The position numbers and the translations under genes are program-made. The notes under the pieces are model-generated. The model made no database searches and was not told the origin of the DNA. It saw nothing but the letters and a program-made list of their open reading frames with translations. From positions 248,001-312,000 of the forward strand of contig JAJGRE010000003.1 of assembly GCA_021083345.1 (NCBI GenBank): DNA of 64,000 bases, read 5' to 3'. This DNA comes from Calditrichales bacterium MX18-03 (GTDB lineage Bacteria > Bacillota > Clostridia > Lutisporales > Lutisporaceae). Every line of letters starts with the position of its first letter. Within the stretch, counting starts at the first letter, position 1. Below are positions 42,287 through 50,607 of this stretch, piece after piece.

Positions 42287-44190
42287 ATCTTCTTTTTCAA
42301 ATACATTTCATCATCCGACTTGTTGATCAGGGAATTCAGGCATTCACCGTCTTCCGGATAGACACTGATTCCGACGCTGGCTCCGATGATGAATTCAATC
42401 CCATCCTTTACAATGGGGTATTTCAGGGCTTCCGTTATTTTATCCGCTACCGACTGAGCATCTTGCTGGCTCAATATATCCAGGATCAATAAAACAAATT
42501 CATCTCCACCGACTCTTGAAATCAGGTCACTCTCCCGGATGCAGCTCTTTATGCGTTTTCCCACTTCGCAAAGCAGGTGATCCCCCGTGATATGTCCATA
42601 GGTATCGTTAACCATCTTGAAGTCATCCAAATCAATATACAGTACCCCGAACACTTCGCTCTTCCGTTTGGCCCGCTCCAGTTCCTGGCTGAGCCGCTCA
42701 TAAAAATGCTTCCTGTTTGCCAGACCGGTCAGGCTGTCGTGGTATGCCAAATACAGAATATGGTCCTCTGCCTTTTTCCGTTCCGTAATATCATGAATGA
42801 CTGAGAAAATCATCTTTTTACGCCCGAAAGGAATGAGTGAAGCGTGTATTTCCACGTCCCGCATCTCTCCGTTCGCCAAACGGTGTCTGGAATAATAGTT
42901 ATTGCATTTCAGATCGATGATATTGGAAACCGCCTCATCCAATTTCCCAATAAGCGCACTGTTGATATCACTGATATTCGTTTCCTGGAATGCCTCGGCT
43001 GAATACCCATAGAACCTTTGTGCCGCTTCGTTGGCTGAAAAAACCATGCCTGTTTCCGGGTCAATCAGCAGCATAATGGCCGTATGCTTATAAAACATGC
43101 CCCGGAACCGTTCCTCGCTCTCGCGGATCCTTTCCTGGTCTTCCCGGTGCTGCATAATCTCCTTTTCAAGCTTTTTGGTGACAGTGATGTCCTGCCCTAC
43201 AATTACAGTACCCAGCAACTCGCTGAACCTATGATCAATGACGGGAGAGCAGGAAAAGCTAACTGGAAGCAGTTCACTGTTCTTCCTGATACAGTGGAGC
43301 TGGTCATGCTTGCTTTGCTCAAACTTGAGCGAGCTTTCCAAGAGTGCATTGACTGCATACTTTTCTCTTATAATGACGGACAACGGCTTGTCCAGAAGTT
43401 CAATCTGGCTGTAGCCCAGGAGCTTGACTGTCTGTTCATTTACTTTCAGGATTTTTCCTTCAGGTGAAAGCAGGAATATCAGATCCACCATTTCAGATAA
43501 TATTTCATTGATGACCATATCGGGTGTCAGGACAAAAAGCTTGTACTTTACGATGGCGTAATACATGCCCAACAGTACGGACAAAGCATATATCTGCCCC
43601 ATATTAGGCAGCGGATTGAAGCCTAGTGCAGGCAGAATGTTCTGAGTTAACAGATTCAGTGCAAAAGGAACTGCCCCTGCGGCCAGAATGATATGCGCCT
43701 GCTTTTTGTTCCTCAGGCTGTTTGAATGCTTGCCCCATTGATAAATCAGGATTAAGCTGAACAGCAGGTAACAGAAATCATATAAGAAGTCTCCGACGTA
43801 GAAGAAGTCCGATATGGGTTTTGGCGTCACATAACCGGGCCGGAAAAGAAAAACGCTGGTAAAAAGAAAGACGGCAGCCGGCGTATAGATCAGCAGCCTG
43901 ACATGAAGCTTTTCCACGATCCTGTTCTCTGTAAAGACCAGGACCATATGCAGGACGATGGCGCTGAAAGTACACCAGCCTACCGCAGAGAGCTTTATCC
44001 AGAAATAGCTGTCATTGCTTGAGACATAAACAAACGAATAGGAAAAAGACCAGATTGAAAGGCTGGCACAAAGGTAGAGAATTAACTGCTTTATTTCTTT
44101 TTTTACCTCCAGCTTGTAAGTATACAGTCCTATATAGATGTATACTGACAAAGCAAACAGGGACAGGACAGAGAAAACATGCATATTCAC
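42253..44190 (-). CDS. Membrane PAS-PAS-GGDEF diguanylate cyclase
   Basis: A 645-residue protein. Seven or so membrane segments fill residues 5-225 and resemble the N-terminal 7TM histidine kinase sensor domain. Two PAS domains (about 225-340 and 350-475, the second ending VIHDITERKKAED) precede a GGDEF domain (about 480-645) with RVGGDEFVLL intact, so it should make c-di-GMP. No EAL or HD-GYP domain is present. The transcript begins with a c-di-GMP-I riboswitch and terminator, which implies control of synthesis by its own product. Confidence 0.92.
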   Translation of the reverse strand: MNMHVFSVLSLFALSVYIYIGLYTYKLEVKKEIKQLILYLCASLSIWSFSYSFVYVSSNDSYFWIKLSAVGWCTFSAIVLHMVLVFTENRIVEKLHVRLLIYTPAAVFLFTSVFLFRPGYVTPKPISDFFYVGDFLYDFCYLLFSLILIYQWGKHSNSLRNKKQAHIILAAGAVPFALNLLTQNILPALGFNPLPNMGQIYALSVLLGMYYAIVKYKLFVLTPDMVINEILSEMVDLIFLLSPEGKILKVNEQTVKLLGYSQIELLDKPLSVIIREKYAVNALLESSLKFEQSKHDQLHCIRKNSELLPVSFSCSPVIDHRFSELLGTVIVGQDITVTKKLEKEIMQHREDQERIRESEERFRGMFYKHTAIMLLIDPETGMVFSANEAAQRFYGYSAEAFQETNISDINSALIGKLDEAVSNIIDLKCNNYYSRHRLANGEMRDVEIHASLIPFGRKKMIFSVIHDITERKKAEDHILYLAYHDSLTGLANRKHFYERLSQELERAKRKSEVFGVLYIDLDDFKMVNDTYGHITGDHLLCEVGKRIKSCIRESDLISRVGGDEFVLLILDILSQQDAQSVADKITEALKYPIVKDGIEFIIGASVGISVYPEDGECLNSLINKSDDEMYLKKKMKKGTGSCLVS

Positions 44191-44221
44191 ACCTCTGTCA
44201 TCATATTTTCAGCCGTACAAG

Positions 44222-44252
44222 TAAAAAGCTGCAGCACGCTTGCACCACAGCC
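44222..44252 (-). terminator. Expression-platform terminator of the c-di-GMP riboswitch
   Basis: On the minus strand GCTGTGGTGC pairs with GTGCTGCAGC (several G-T wobbles) around AAGC, followed by TTTTTAC. It lies between the aptamer and the ribosome binding site of the GGDEF gene. Confidence 0.7.
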
Positions 44253-44267
44253 AAATCTCAGACTCTG

Positions 44268-44352
44268 TAAACCATGCAACCCGGCTGTCATCGTATCTGC
44301 TACCTTAGACCCGTGGCTTTGTGTCCTTATCTTTCGATAAGTTTACCCATAA
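44268..44352 (-). promoter_or_regulatory. c-di-GMP-I (GEMM-I) riboswitch
   Basis: On the minus strand the order is GGTAAAC, a CTTAT-CGAAAG-ATAAG stem capped by a GAAA-type loop, GGACACAAAGCCACGGGTCT, AAGG, and AGCCGGGTTGCATGG. These match the class core (GGCAAACC, GAAA tetraloop, GGACGCAAAGCCACGGGCCT, AGCCGGGTTRCC). It is upstream of a GGDEF gene and followed by a terminator. Confidence 0.88.
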
Positions 44353-44360
44353 TTCAATTT

Positions 44361-44566
44361 AGTACTCTGTCAACCCTAATTCTACATGTTATCACCGGTT
44401 AAATTTCCGTAGTCCTGCGTTGGCACATAAAATGCCAACGGGGTTGGTATTTTTTGAGATCACTCGCAATACACAGAGTATTACTCACGCCTCCGCCTTG
44501 GTTTGCGGGTATCCTACGAAAATTATCCTCGCCGAGTAACACATAGTTTAGAGTTGACAGAGTACT
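44361..44566. mobile_element. MITE-like element with terminal inverted repeats
   Basis: The left end AGTACTCTGTCAACCCTAA (44361-44379) is matched by the reverse complement of 44548-44566 with one mismatch, and weaker pairing extends to about 30 bases. The 206-base element has no coding capacity but contains further hairpins such as TTGGCA/TGCCAA near 44423-44442. No clear target duplication is visible. Confidence 0.6.
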
Positions 44567-44758
44567 GTAGGACTTTAGTCCCGGTCAACGTAGGAATTTG
44601 GTCTTACTAATCTTCTTTTCTACATTATATGTCATTGCTTTCAAGCTTTCAAGTATTGGCTGCACTTTTTTTATATAAGAACAGCCGTATGTTCCATTTC
44701 TCTGGATCATATGGCTGTTTCAAAAGGAGATGCATTTCTATTCCCACGGATGCGCTGT
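44567..44758. other. Intergenic region with a hairpin
   Basis: No gene is seen. AACAGCCGTATG (from about 44673) pairs with CATATGGCTGTT (to about 44719), with one bulge, and may be the terminator of the MFS gene transcribed toward it, though no strong T-run follows. Confidence 0.4.
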
Positions 44759-45967
44759 CTACTCAGCCTTATACTTTTTTGTCAGCATTGTATGCAGGAT
44801 TACCGACAAAACAAGTCCTGCAAATGTAGATAACAGCAGCGGCATGCTGACAGCATTCCATCTGCCGCCTGCAGCCTTTACCATGGGTCCAATAGTGGAA
44901 TTGGCAAGGATCCCTCCCAACGAGATTCCAAAATTGACAATGGACATCGTTGGTGCCATCGCTTCCGGCCGGGAAGCCACTGCCGTTGCAATCGTAAAAA
45001 TCGTTGCAGGAACCAATTGGAATACGAAACCCATCGTCAACAGAAACGGCACTATCAGACCGATGTTGGTAAAATTGAATAGTGCAAAAGCAAAGACAGC
45101 ATTGAGCATGATGGAAATAATCAGTACGAAAGTATGCTTCATATAGTTCACTTTGTTGAGAACAAATCCTATGATGATGCCGCCGGCCATCATCCCAACA
45201 GTGGCAATGCTGGCATATGCGTTGGCGCTGGCCATGTCCAGCTTGAGGCTTTGTACAAGGTAGGTGGGATAAAATCCTGAAAAGGCACCGTTGGCGAACC
45301 CGGCCAGGGCGAAAATCAAGCCCAGCAGCCAGGCTCCCGGTGACTTAAAGCCTTCCGCACTCGATGCTTTCGTTGCCGCTTGTGCCTGATCAGCCTGGTC
45401 CGGAGCAATCTTAGCCGGGTATTTGACCAACACTGCGAAGACAACCCCTACGGCTATGAAAAGCATAACATTGAACCACCCTAATCCTCTCCAGCCGAAG
45501 GAGGGGACAATGAAATTCGTGATGTTAAAAACCAGCAGCATTCCGATAGATACCCATAGCGAGAAAATTGAGATCGGGAGACCACGCTTCTCAGCAGGGA
45601 ACCATATCGCAATAATGGCTGGAATCACCATGCTCATCATGCCGAAGGTTATTCCTTCAAGCACTCTTCCTGCAAGATGCAATGCAAAACTTGAGCTGAC
45701 AGCTTGAATTGCAATTGCAATGATGCTGATAACGATAGCCATCAGACCCATATTTTTCGGGCCGATTTTTTGCATCAATGCACCGGAAGGTAATGTGAAA
45801 GCTGCTCCGGCAAACGAACACACTGTCATCAACAAGCCGATTGCAGCCAGATCAATTTTCATATCCTGCATCAGCAAAATCATGGTTGGGGGTATCCTGA
45901 ACAACCCCATGACAAAAACAATACCTGTGGCAATAGCAATAGCTGCCATCATCCAAGCTTTTTTCAT
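44759..45967 (-). CDS. MFS transporter (CynX/NimT-like)
   Basis: A 402-residue permease with about 12 membrane segments. It begins MKKAWMMAAIAIATGIVF, shows the motif A-like GALMQKIGPKNMGLMAIV at about residue 62 and a second-half NKVNYMKHTFVLIISIM. It resembles oxalate/cyanate/nitroimidazole-type MFS transporters; the substrate is unknown. It is 134 bases downstream of a UroD-like methyltransferase gene on the same strand, so it may import the methylated substrate of that enzyme. Confidence 0.82.
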   Translation of the reverse strand: MKKAWMMAAIAIATGIVFVMGLFRIPPTMILLMQDMKIDLAAIGLLMTVCSFAGAAFTLPSGALMQKIGPKNMGLMAIVISIIAIAIQAVSSSFALHLAGRVLEGITFGMMSMVIPAIIAIWFPAEKRGLPISIFSLWVSIGMLLVFNITNFIVPSFGWRGLGWFNVMLFIAVGVVFAVLVKYPAKIAPDQADQAQAATKASSAEGFKSPGAWLLGLIFALAGFANGAFSGFYPTYLVQSLKLDMASANAYASIATVGMMAGGIIIGFVLNKVNYMKHTFVLIISIMLNAVFAFALFNFTNIGLIVPFLLTMGFVFQLVPATIFTIATAVASRPEAMAPTMSIVNFGISLGGILANSTIGPMVKAAGGRWNAVSMPLLLSTFAGLVLSVILHTMLTKKYKAE

Positions 45968-46101
45968 ACAATTTTCTCCTGCTCAATTTATAATGATTGA
46001 CATGGATTATGCCATAATTTAAAACAGCTCCTACTGGTTGATCTTTAAGTTCAATAGGAGCTGTTTTTATAAGCTGGCACAATAGAGTCCAATTTGACTA
46101 T

Positions 46102-47091
46102 TTAGAACATTTCGGTACTCATTCTATCGATCTGCTTATTTACTTCGTCATATACGCCGGGGAAGGAGCTCCATGGTCCTCCCATGGTCTGACACGGGAT
46201 AAAGGCGAACTTCCCGCACTTTCTGCATGCCCTTTCAACCTCTTTCGCAACCGCCTCTGGTGTCCAGTTGGGCAGATCTATTTCCCTCGTTTCAATTTCT
46301 CCCATAAATGCAATCTGTTCGCCATATTGCCTGATCAGGTCCGGTATATTATTGGTAGGAACGGCCCCCTGCCAGATATCTACCCCCATTTCAATCATGA
46401 ACGGAACCAGATTGGCTGCAAAGGAATCGCTGTGGTGAACGATAAGTTCCACGCCATTGGCTTTGTAAAAACCGTATATCTTCTTATATGCCGGCAGGAT
46501 GAACTCTTTGAAAATCCCGGGGGACATCAATGAATTCGTAGCGCTGCCCCAATCGTCATGATGAAAGAGTGCATCAAAATGGAGCTTTTCGGTTGCAACT
46601 TTGGCATAATCCAACTCATATTCGACAATCATATCTATGAGTTCGTGCATGGCTTCCGGCTCTTCATAATAAGCAACAAGGGCATCTTCCATACCCATCA
46701 GATGATGCGTCATTTCGAAAACACCCGGTGCATACCATACGGCTGCAAATTCCTCATTGCGATCAACCGTGCTGTTATAGCCGATAGCCGGTGCCCATGT
46801 TTCATCATCCGTTGGGACAACAGGCTTTTTAACATATTTTTTCCACTCTCTGATATCCTTTATCACTTTATGCTCGGGATCATGTTTTGGGTAAGGACCA
46901 ATCTGGCCTTCCTTGAAGAACCAGGTAATACCCCATTGATCTCTAGTGGTCAGACCGGGTATCCATGGAATGCCCGTCATCGTGACGCCGGCTGGCATAT
47001 TGATATTCAAGAATTCATACTGTTTGACAAAGCGATCCGGGTTTCCTCCTTTTTTAATCGTTTCCATTAAGTTTTGCCTTTTTGTCAACAT
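46102..47091 (-). CDS. Uroporphyrinogen decarboxylase-like (methyltransferase) protein
   Basis: A 329-residue protein of the UroD/MtaA fold. LMSPGIFKEFILPAYKKIYGF and the C-terminal CQTMGGPWSSFPGVYDEVNKQ are typical of the corrinoid-dependent methyltransferase group, not of heme UroD. The zinc-binding HxC of MtaA-like enzymes is replaced by IVHHSDSFAANL at about residue 218, so metal use may differ. No corrinoid protein gene is adjacent. With the MFS gene downstream it may handle an aromatic or amine methyl donor. Regulation probably involves the TetR protein and the dyad at 47515-47555. Confidence 0.82.
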   Translation of the reverse strand: MLTKRQNLMETIKKGGNPDRFVKQYEFLNINMPAGVTMTGIPWIPGLTTRDQWGITWFFKEGQIGPYPKHDPEHKVIKDIREWKKYVKKPVVPTDDETWAPAIGYNSTVDRNEEFAAVWYAPGVFEMTHHLMGMEDALVAYYEEPEAMHELIDMIVEYELDYAKVATEKLHFDALFHHDDWGSATNSLMSPGIFKEFILPAYKKIYGFYKANGVELIVHHSDSFAANLVPFMIEMGVDIWQGAVPTNNIPDLIRQYGEQIAFMGEIETREIDLPNWTPEAVAKEVERACRKCGKFAFIPCQTMGGPWSSFPGVYDEVNKQIDRMSTEMF

Positions 47092-47514
47092 TGAATAATT
47101 CCCCCTTAAAATAATATGGTTTCAAGTGTGGTAGCACAATAAGGAAAGCGTTTTTTACGTGCATATTTCCTACCGGATGAACCAGGCAAATGCGGCTTAA
47201 TATATTTTACTTGAACAATCTTTCTCATAGACCTTAATAATACATGCATTGATCGGACCGGGAAAACCACCAGGAACAACCATAAGTTTATTGAGGTGAA
47301 TCTTATCTTACGGCAGTATTTACCGTATCGATAGGGGAAAGAGTGAAAAGGAAATCCATCATGTTGAAGTTGAATAGGACCCGAATGATCGTGATAGGTT
47401 TTGGCGATAAACGTTCAAAATGGAGGAATACATAGGTTGGGTTTCTTTTTTGATAGTCAGGAGATTTTGACTCTGTCACTCCCCCTTCAAAATAGGATAG
47501 CTGTCTATGAAGTT
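47092..47514. other. Long intergenic region upstream of the UroD-like gene
   Basis: About 420 bases without a supported gene. It should hold the UroD-like gene promoter. Stop codons interrupt all longer frames and I recognise no RNA element. Confidence 0.5.
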
Positions 47515-47555
47515 AAAGTTACATACCGGATTCACCGACTTGAGTATGTAACTTT
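47515..47555. promoter_or_regulatory. 12-bp perfect dyad, candidate regulator site
   Basis: AAAGTTACATAC (47515-47526) and GTATGTAACTTT (47544-47555) are perfect arms around 17 bases. It lies between the TetR-family gene and the UroD-like gene. The GTTACA half resembles the dyad near 41552. Confidence 0.55.
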
Positions 47556-47602
47556 CTTAATATTTATTGTATTATTTTGCAATCAGATTGTCAACTATAG
47601 CC

Positions 47603-47626
47603 AAAAAAAAAGAGCCTCAGCTCTTT
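47603..47626 (-). terminator. Terminator overlapping the TetR-family stop codon
   Basis: On the minus strand AAAGAGC, TGAG and GCTCTTT are followed by more T residues; the loop TGAG contains the stop codon. Confidence 0.8.
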
Positions 47627-48210
47627 ATTTCGTCCAAAAACGCACTGATGCGGTCTTTTGAAATACCTAAGGCATCAATTTCTCCTCTGCTGCTGATCCA
47701 CATGCATAGGCTGCCGAAATTAATACTATTTAGGGAGTCTATGGCCCTATATATATCCGTATCCTTATTGAACTCTCCTTTGCTTATACCCTCTTTCATC
47801 AGCTTTTCGATCAATTTAAACGCCGGATCTTCTTTGTCCAATGCGACACTTTCATCCAGATATCCCATTAGCACCTGCCGGCTGCAGTCCAATCCGAATT
47901 TAATGCACAAATACAGCAGATGGTTGAGCAGATCAATAATACACTTGGTCTTTGAAGCCTCATAGTCGGGGTCCATGGTATAGGAGTCGGTTAACTTACC
48001 GACTTCCTCAGAATAATGCTGTATGATGACATCCTTCTTTGATTTAAAATGATGATAGAAGGATCCCTTACTGACATTGCAGCTGTTGACAATATCATCA
48101 ATTGAAACGTTATCATAGCCTTTGTTCTGGAACATGGACATTGCTGCTTCAAATATTTTCTGCTTGGTCTGCATACCCTGCAATGTCCTCGGCGTAAGCC
48201 CTCTACTCAA
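47617..48210 (-). CDS. TetR-family transcriptional regulator
   Basis: A 197-residue TetR-type repressor with helix-turn-helix VSIDDIVNSCNVSKGSFYHHF at about residues 35-55 followed by KSKKDVI. The C-terminal effector domain is unassigned. The start is TTG after AGGAGG. It is upstream of the UroD-like and MFS genes on the same strand but separated by a terminator and a dyad, so it may control them from that site. The GMC oxidoreductase operon lies on its other side. Confidence 0.87.
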   Translation of the reverse strand: MSRGLTPRTLQGMQTKQKIFEAAMSMFQNKGYDNVSIDDIVNSCNVSKGSFYHHFKSKKDVIIQHYSEEVGKLTDSYTMDPDYEASKTKCIIDLLNHLLYLCIKFGLDCSRQVLMGYLDESVALDKEDPAFKLIEKLMKEGISKGEFNKDTDIYRAIDSLNSINFGSLCMWISSRGEIDALGISKDRISAFLDEIKS

Positions 48211-48375
48211 TTTAGCTTCCTCCTGGTATTGAACTTATTAGCTGAAACCCTCTTCCACAGTAAAAAGACAATTCTAAAATCAGTTTACTTCATAATATCA
48301 GATGGCTGGAAATATAGCAAACAACTCCATATTTGCGATCCCGGAATTATACATTGTGTCTGGCACCTTAACTGC

Positions 48376-49653
48376 TTATGCATATCGCTCTGTAATAATG
48401 CTGCTGACCCTTTTAGCCATAGCCATTATAGTAAGTATGGGAGGATTACCCAGAGACTCAGGGAACAGTGTCGCATCTGCAACATATAGCTTTTCAGGTA
48501 GTTTTGGATTGTGAAGGGTTTCTGCTTCCTTCGCTGTAAGAGGCAGCATACCACCGGGATGCCCGGCATTTATTGTACCAAGAAAAATATCGTCTTTTCT
48601 GATACCATACCTGCCAAGTATCTCCCTGCAAATCCCGGCTGCCTCCCGTAATCTTTCTTTATCACTGTCTGTAAGTGTTTTTTTGATATTTTTATTGTCA
48701 ATACTTCCGGCACATGAATCTGCCAGTTTAATCATCAGTGTCAGTGTGTCCGAGGCAGGGTACAGCCAGCTTTTATTAAAGAAAAAGCTTAGATAATCAA
48801 AATACGGTGATAAGATATAATGCTCCTTCTGCACGGCAAATGGCATGCATAATTCCTTGTTCTGAAGGCTTCCCTTATGCTCAGCAGCTACGCAGAGGAC
48901 CGGATCAACAAACAGTCTGCTTTCACATTCAATACCCGAATTCTGAAGGATTACAGGAGTTGAGAAACCTCCTGCTGCCAGTATGACAATATCAGCCGGA
49001 TAGAAGTCTTTCTGAACCAGCACGCCCTTGACGACTCCCTTCTCTTCAATGACCTTTGTAACCTTGCAGCCTGTAACGATTCGTGCCCCCGAATTCTGAG
49101 CTGCTTTCAGAAATTGACGGCTGTCCCATTTCACACCGTGCCGACAACCCAGAACGCATCTTCCGCAGCTTGTACAGCTTGTGTAATCTCCAAGCTTGGG
49201 TAATGGGTGTGGGTCCAGCTCCATTTTTCTGCATATTTCAAACAATCTCTTTGTGGCATCCTGCCATAAATCTTGATGATCCCCTGTAATGGGAATCTCC
49301 CTGTAAAGCTCATCAAATTCATCGTTCAAATCAATGCCCAATGCCTTGAGTCCCTTGTCCATACGAAGCGCATTTCCTGCAGATAGCGTGGTAGTCCCTC
49401 CTAAACCGTTACCGCTGACCATAACCATCCTGTCTTCGGTTTTTCGAACTCTCATTGACGGAAACAGCAGCTGTATTTCCCTTTCATCAAAGAACAATCC
49501 GGTTTTTTTTAATTTCTCAAAAACAGGTAAGCTAAAGGAAAAAGGTTTGAACACACCGCCTGCTTCCAGAACCGTCACATGGAATTTTCCCTGCAGCTCT
49601 TTTGCAGCAGCTGCTCCACCCGCACCGCTGCCTACAATTATCACTCTTTTCAT
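48376..49653 (-). CDS. GMC-family FAD oxidoreductase with ferredoxin-like cysteines
   Basis: A 425-residue flavoprotein. The N-terminal FAD site VIIVGSGAGGAAAAKEL is at residues 4-20, GNGLGGTTTLSAGNALR at about 81 is the second GMC motif, and the C-terminal region reads VADATLFPESLGNPPILT. An inserted CTSCGRCVLGC at about residues 160-170 could bind an iron-sulfur cluster or a structural metal. Such enzymes oxidise alcohols or saturate/desaturate cyclic or lipid substrates. Its ATG overlaps the stop of the preceding gene (ATGA), placing it last in a four-gene operon led by a radical SAM enzyme. Confidence 0.85.
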   Translation of the reverse strand: MKRVIIVGSGAGGAAAAKELQGKFHVTVLEAGGVFKPFSFSLPVFEKLKKTGLFFDEREIQLLFPSMRVRKTEDRMVMVSGNGLGGTTTLSAGNALRMDKGLKALGIDLNDEFDELYREIPITGDHQDLWQDATKRLFEICRKMELDPHPLPKLGDYTSCTSCGRCVLGCRHGVKWDSRQFLKAAQNSGARIVTGCKVTKVIEEKGVVKGVLVQKDFYPADIVILAAGGFSTPVILQNSGIECESRLFVDPVLCVAAEHKGSLQNKELCMPFAVQKEHYILSPYFDYLSFFFNKSWLYPASDTLTLMIKLADSCAGSIDNKNIKKTLTDSDKERLREAAGICREILGRYGIRKDDIFLGTINAGHPGGMLPLTAKEAETLHNPKLPEKLYVADATLFPESLGNPPILTIMAMAKRVSSIITERYA

Positions 49654-50186
49654 TTCAAAGCTCCCTCTTTTAAATACCCTTTACAGCAGCTCCCACCTTC
49701 GGTAATCCTTTGATCAAAGTACAGCTTGCCACCCGAAAGTCCTGCAGCAAGCCCTTCATCCAGTGAAGAAATAAGCTCGCATACTCCCGCAGAATAATAT
49801 TGACTGAAAAAGCACTCCCTAATTATGATTTCACCGTGTCTATCACATTGAAAATCGATCCTCACAAGTTTATAAATAATCTGGAGTACTGTAACAGCCT
49901 CTTCCCAGGTTGCTATGCGCAGACTTTTTCTCAAGTTTTGTCCAAAGATATAAGAATTTTTATATAACCGGTTTTTTATTTCTTCAATGGCATGTCCACT
50001 CAGCAAATAGTTCTCAGCCTGCTCCTTTGTAAAAACAGCATACTTGAACAAGCACTCGTTATAAGAAAGCCCTCTGAGCTGCGGCTGCCCACTTTGGAAG
50101 GCATCTGCTGTCATATAGAATAACTCATTCAGCTTTTTCTTCTTAATGAAACCAGGTATGTAGTGCTGCATTAACTTAATTAGCAT
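49650..50186 (-). CDS. Cys-rich protein, ATC-hydrolase-like C-terminus
   Basis: A 178-residue protein I cannot name firmly. The C-terminal 55 residues show a spaced cysteine pattern, IIRECFFSQYYSAGVCELI then FDQRITEGGSCCKGYL, resembling the ending of L-2-amino-thiazoline-4-carboxylate hydrolase-like and V4R-like small-molecule domains. The N-terminal part is helical. It is translationally coupled to the GMC oxidoreductase (ATGA overlap) and follows the small membrane protein gene by two bases. It may bind the operon's substrate or a cofactor. Confidence 0.55.
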   Translation of the reverse strand: MLIKLMQHYIPGFIKKKKLNELFYMTADAFQSGQPQLRGLSYNECLFKYAVFTKEQAENYLLSGHAIEEIKNRLYKNSYIFGQNLRKSLRIATWEEAVTVLQIIYKLVRIDFQCDRHGEIIIRECFFSQYYSAGVCELISSLDEGLAAGLSGGKLYFDQRITEGGSCCKGYLKEGALK

Positions 50187-50188
50187 AA

Positions 50189-50590
50189 TCAGGCTCCTGA
50201 TTTTTTCATTTTCATAATGTATAATGCTGCTATACCTATGAAGCCATCAATAACGAAGTTGGCAAGGTATATAAGGTATGGCTGGTGGACGATGAAAATA
50301 TAAATTGAAATAATCGCAGATGCCAATTTGCTTTGAGCCATTAGAAACGGATAGATCCTATTCTCAGGATATCTATACATCAAACATGCAAGCAGCGTTA
50401 CAAGATACATATACGCCGCTGCCAGTATCAGATAGAAGCTGCTGCCTTGTACAGGTGCTTCAGGCAATCCGAAATAACCCGAAATACTGTTGAAAAAAAT
50501 CAGGGCTGCATCGGGGAAAAACAGAAAAATCAATCCTACAGCAGCAAATATTGCTGCTGCAGACAAGCTGAACAGTCTATACAATCTCAT
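50189..50590 (-). CDS. Small four-helix membrane protein
   Basis: A 133-residue protein with four hydrophobic segments at about 8-30, 51-70, 75-100 and 105-127 and a short positive C-terminus MKMKKSGA. No family recognised. It sits between the radical SAM gene (17 bases upstream) and the Cys-rich protein gene (two bases downstream), so it is very likely part of the same pathway, perhaps bringing a lipid or membrane substrate to the enzymes. Confidence 0.65.
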   Translation of the reverse strand: MRLYRLFSLSAAAIFAAVGLIFLFFPDAALIFFNSISGYFGLPEAPVQGSSFYLILAAAYMYLVTLLACLMYRYPENRIYPFLMAQSKLASAIISIYIFIVHQPYLIYLANFVIDGFIGIAALYIMKMKKSGA

Positions 50591-50607
50591 GCTGCACCTC
50601 CATGCTT

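Noticed and set aside
47401-47661. Plus-strand frame of 86 codons upstream of the UroD-like gene
   Set aside because: No ribosome binding site, spans a dyad and the TetR terminator, and resembles nothing known.
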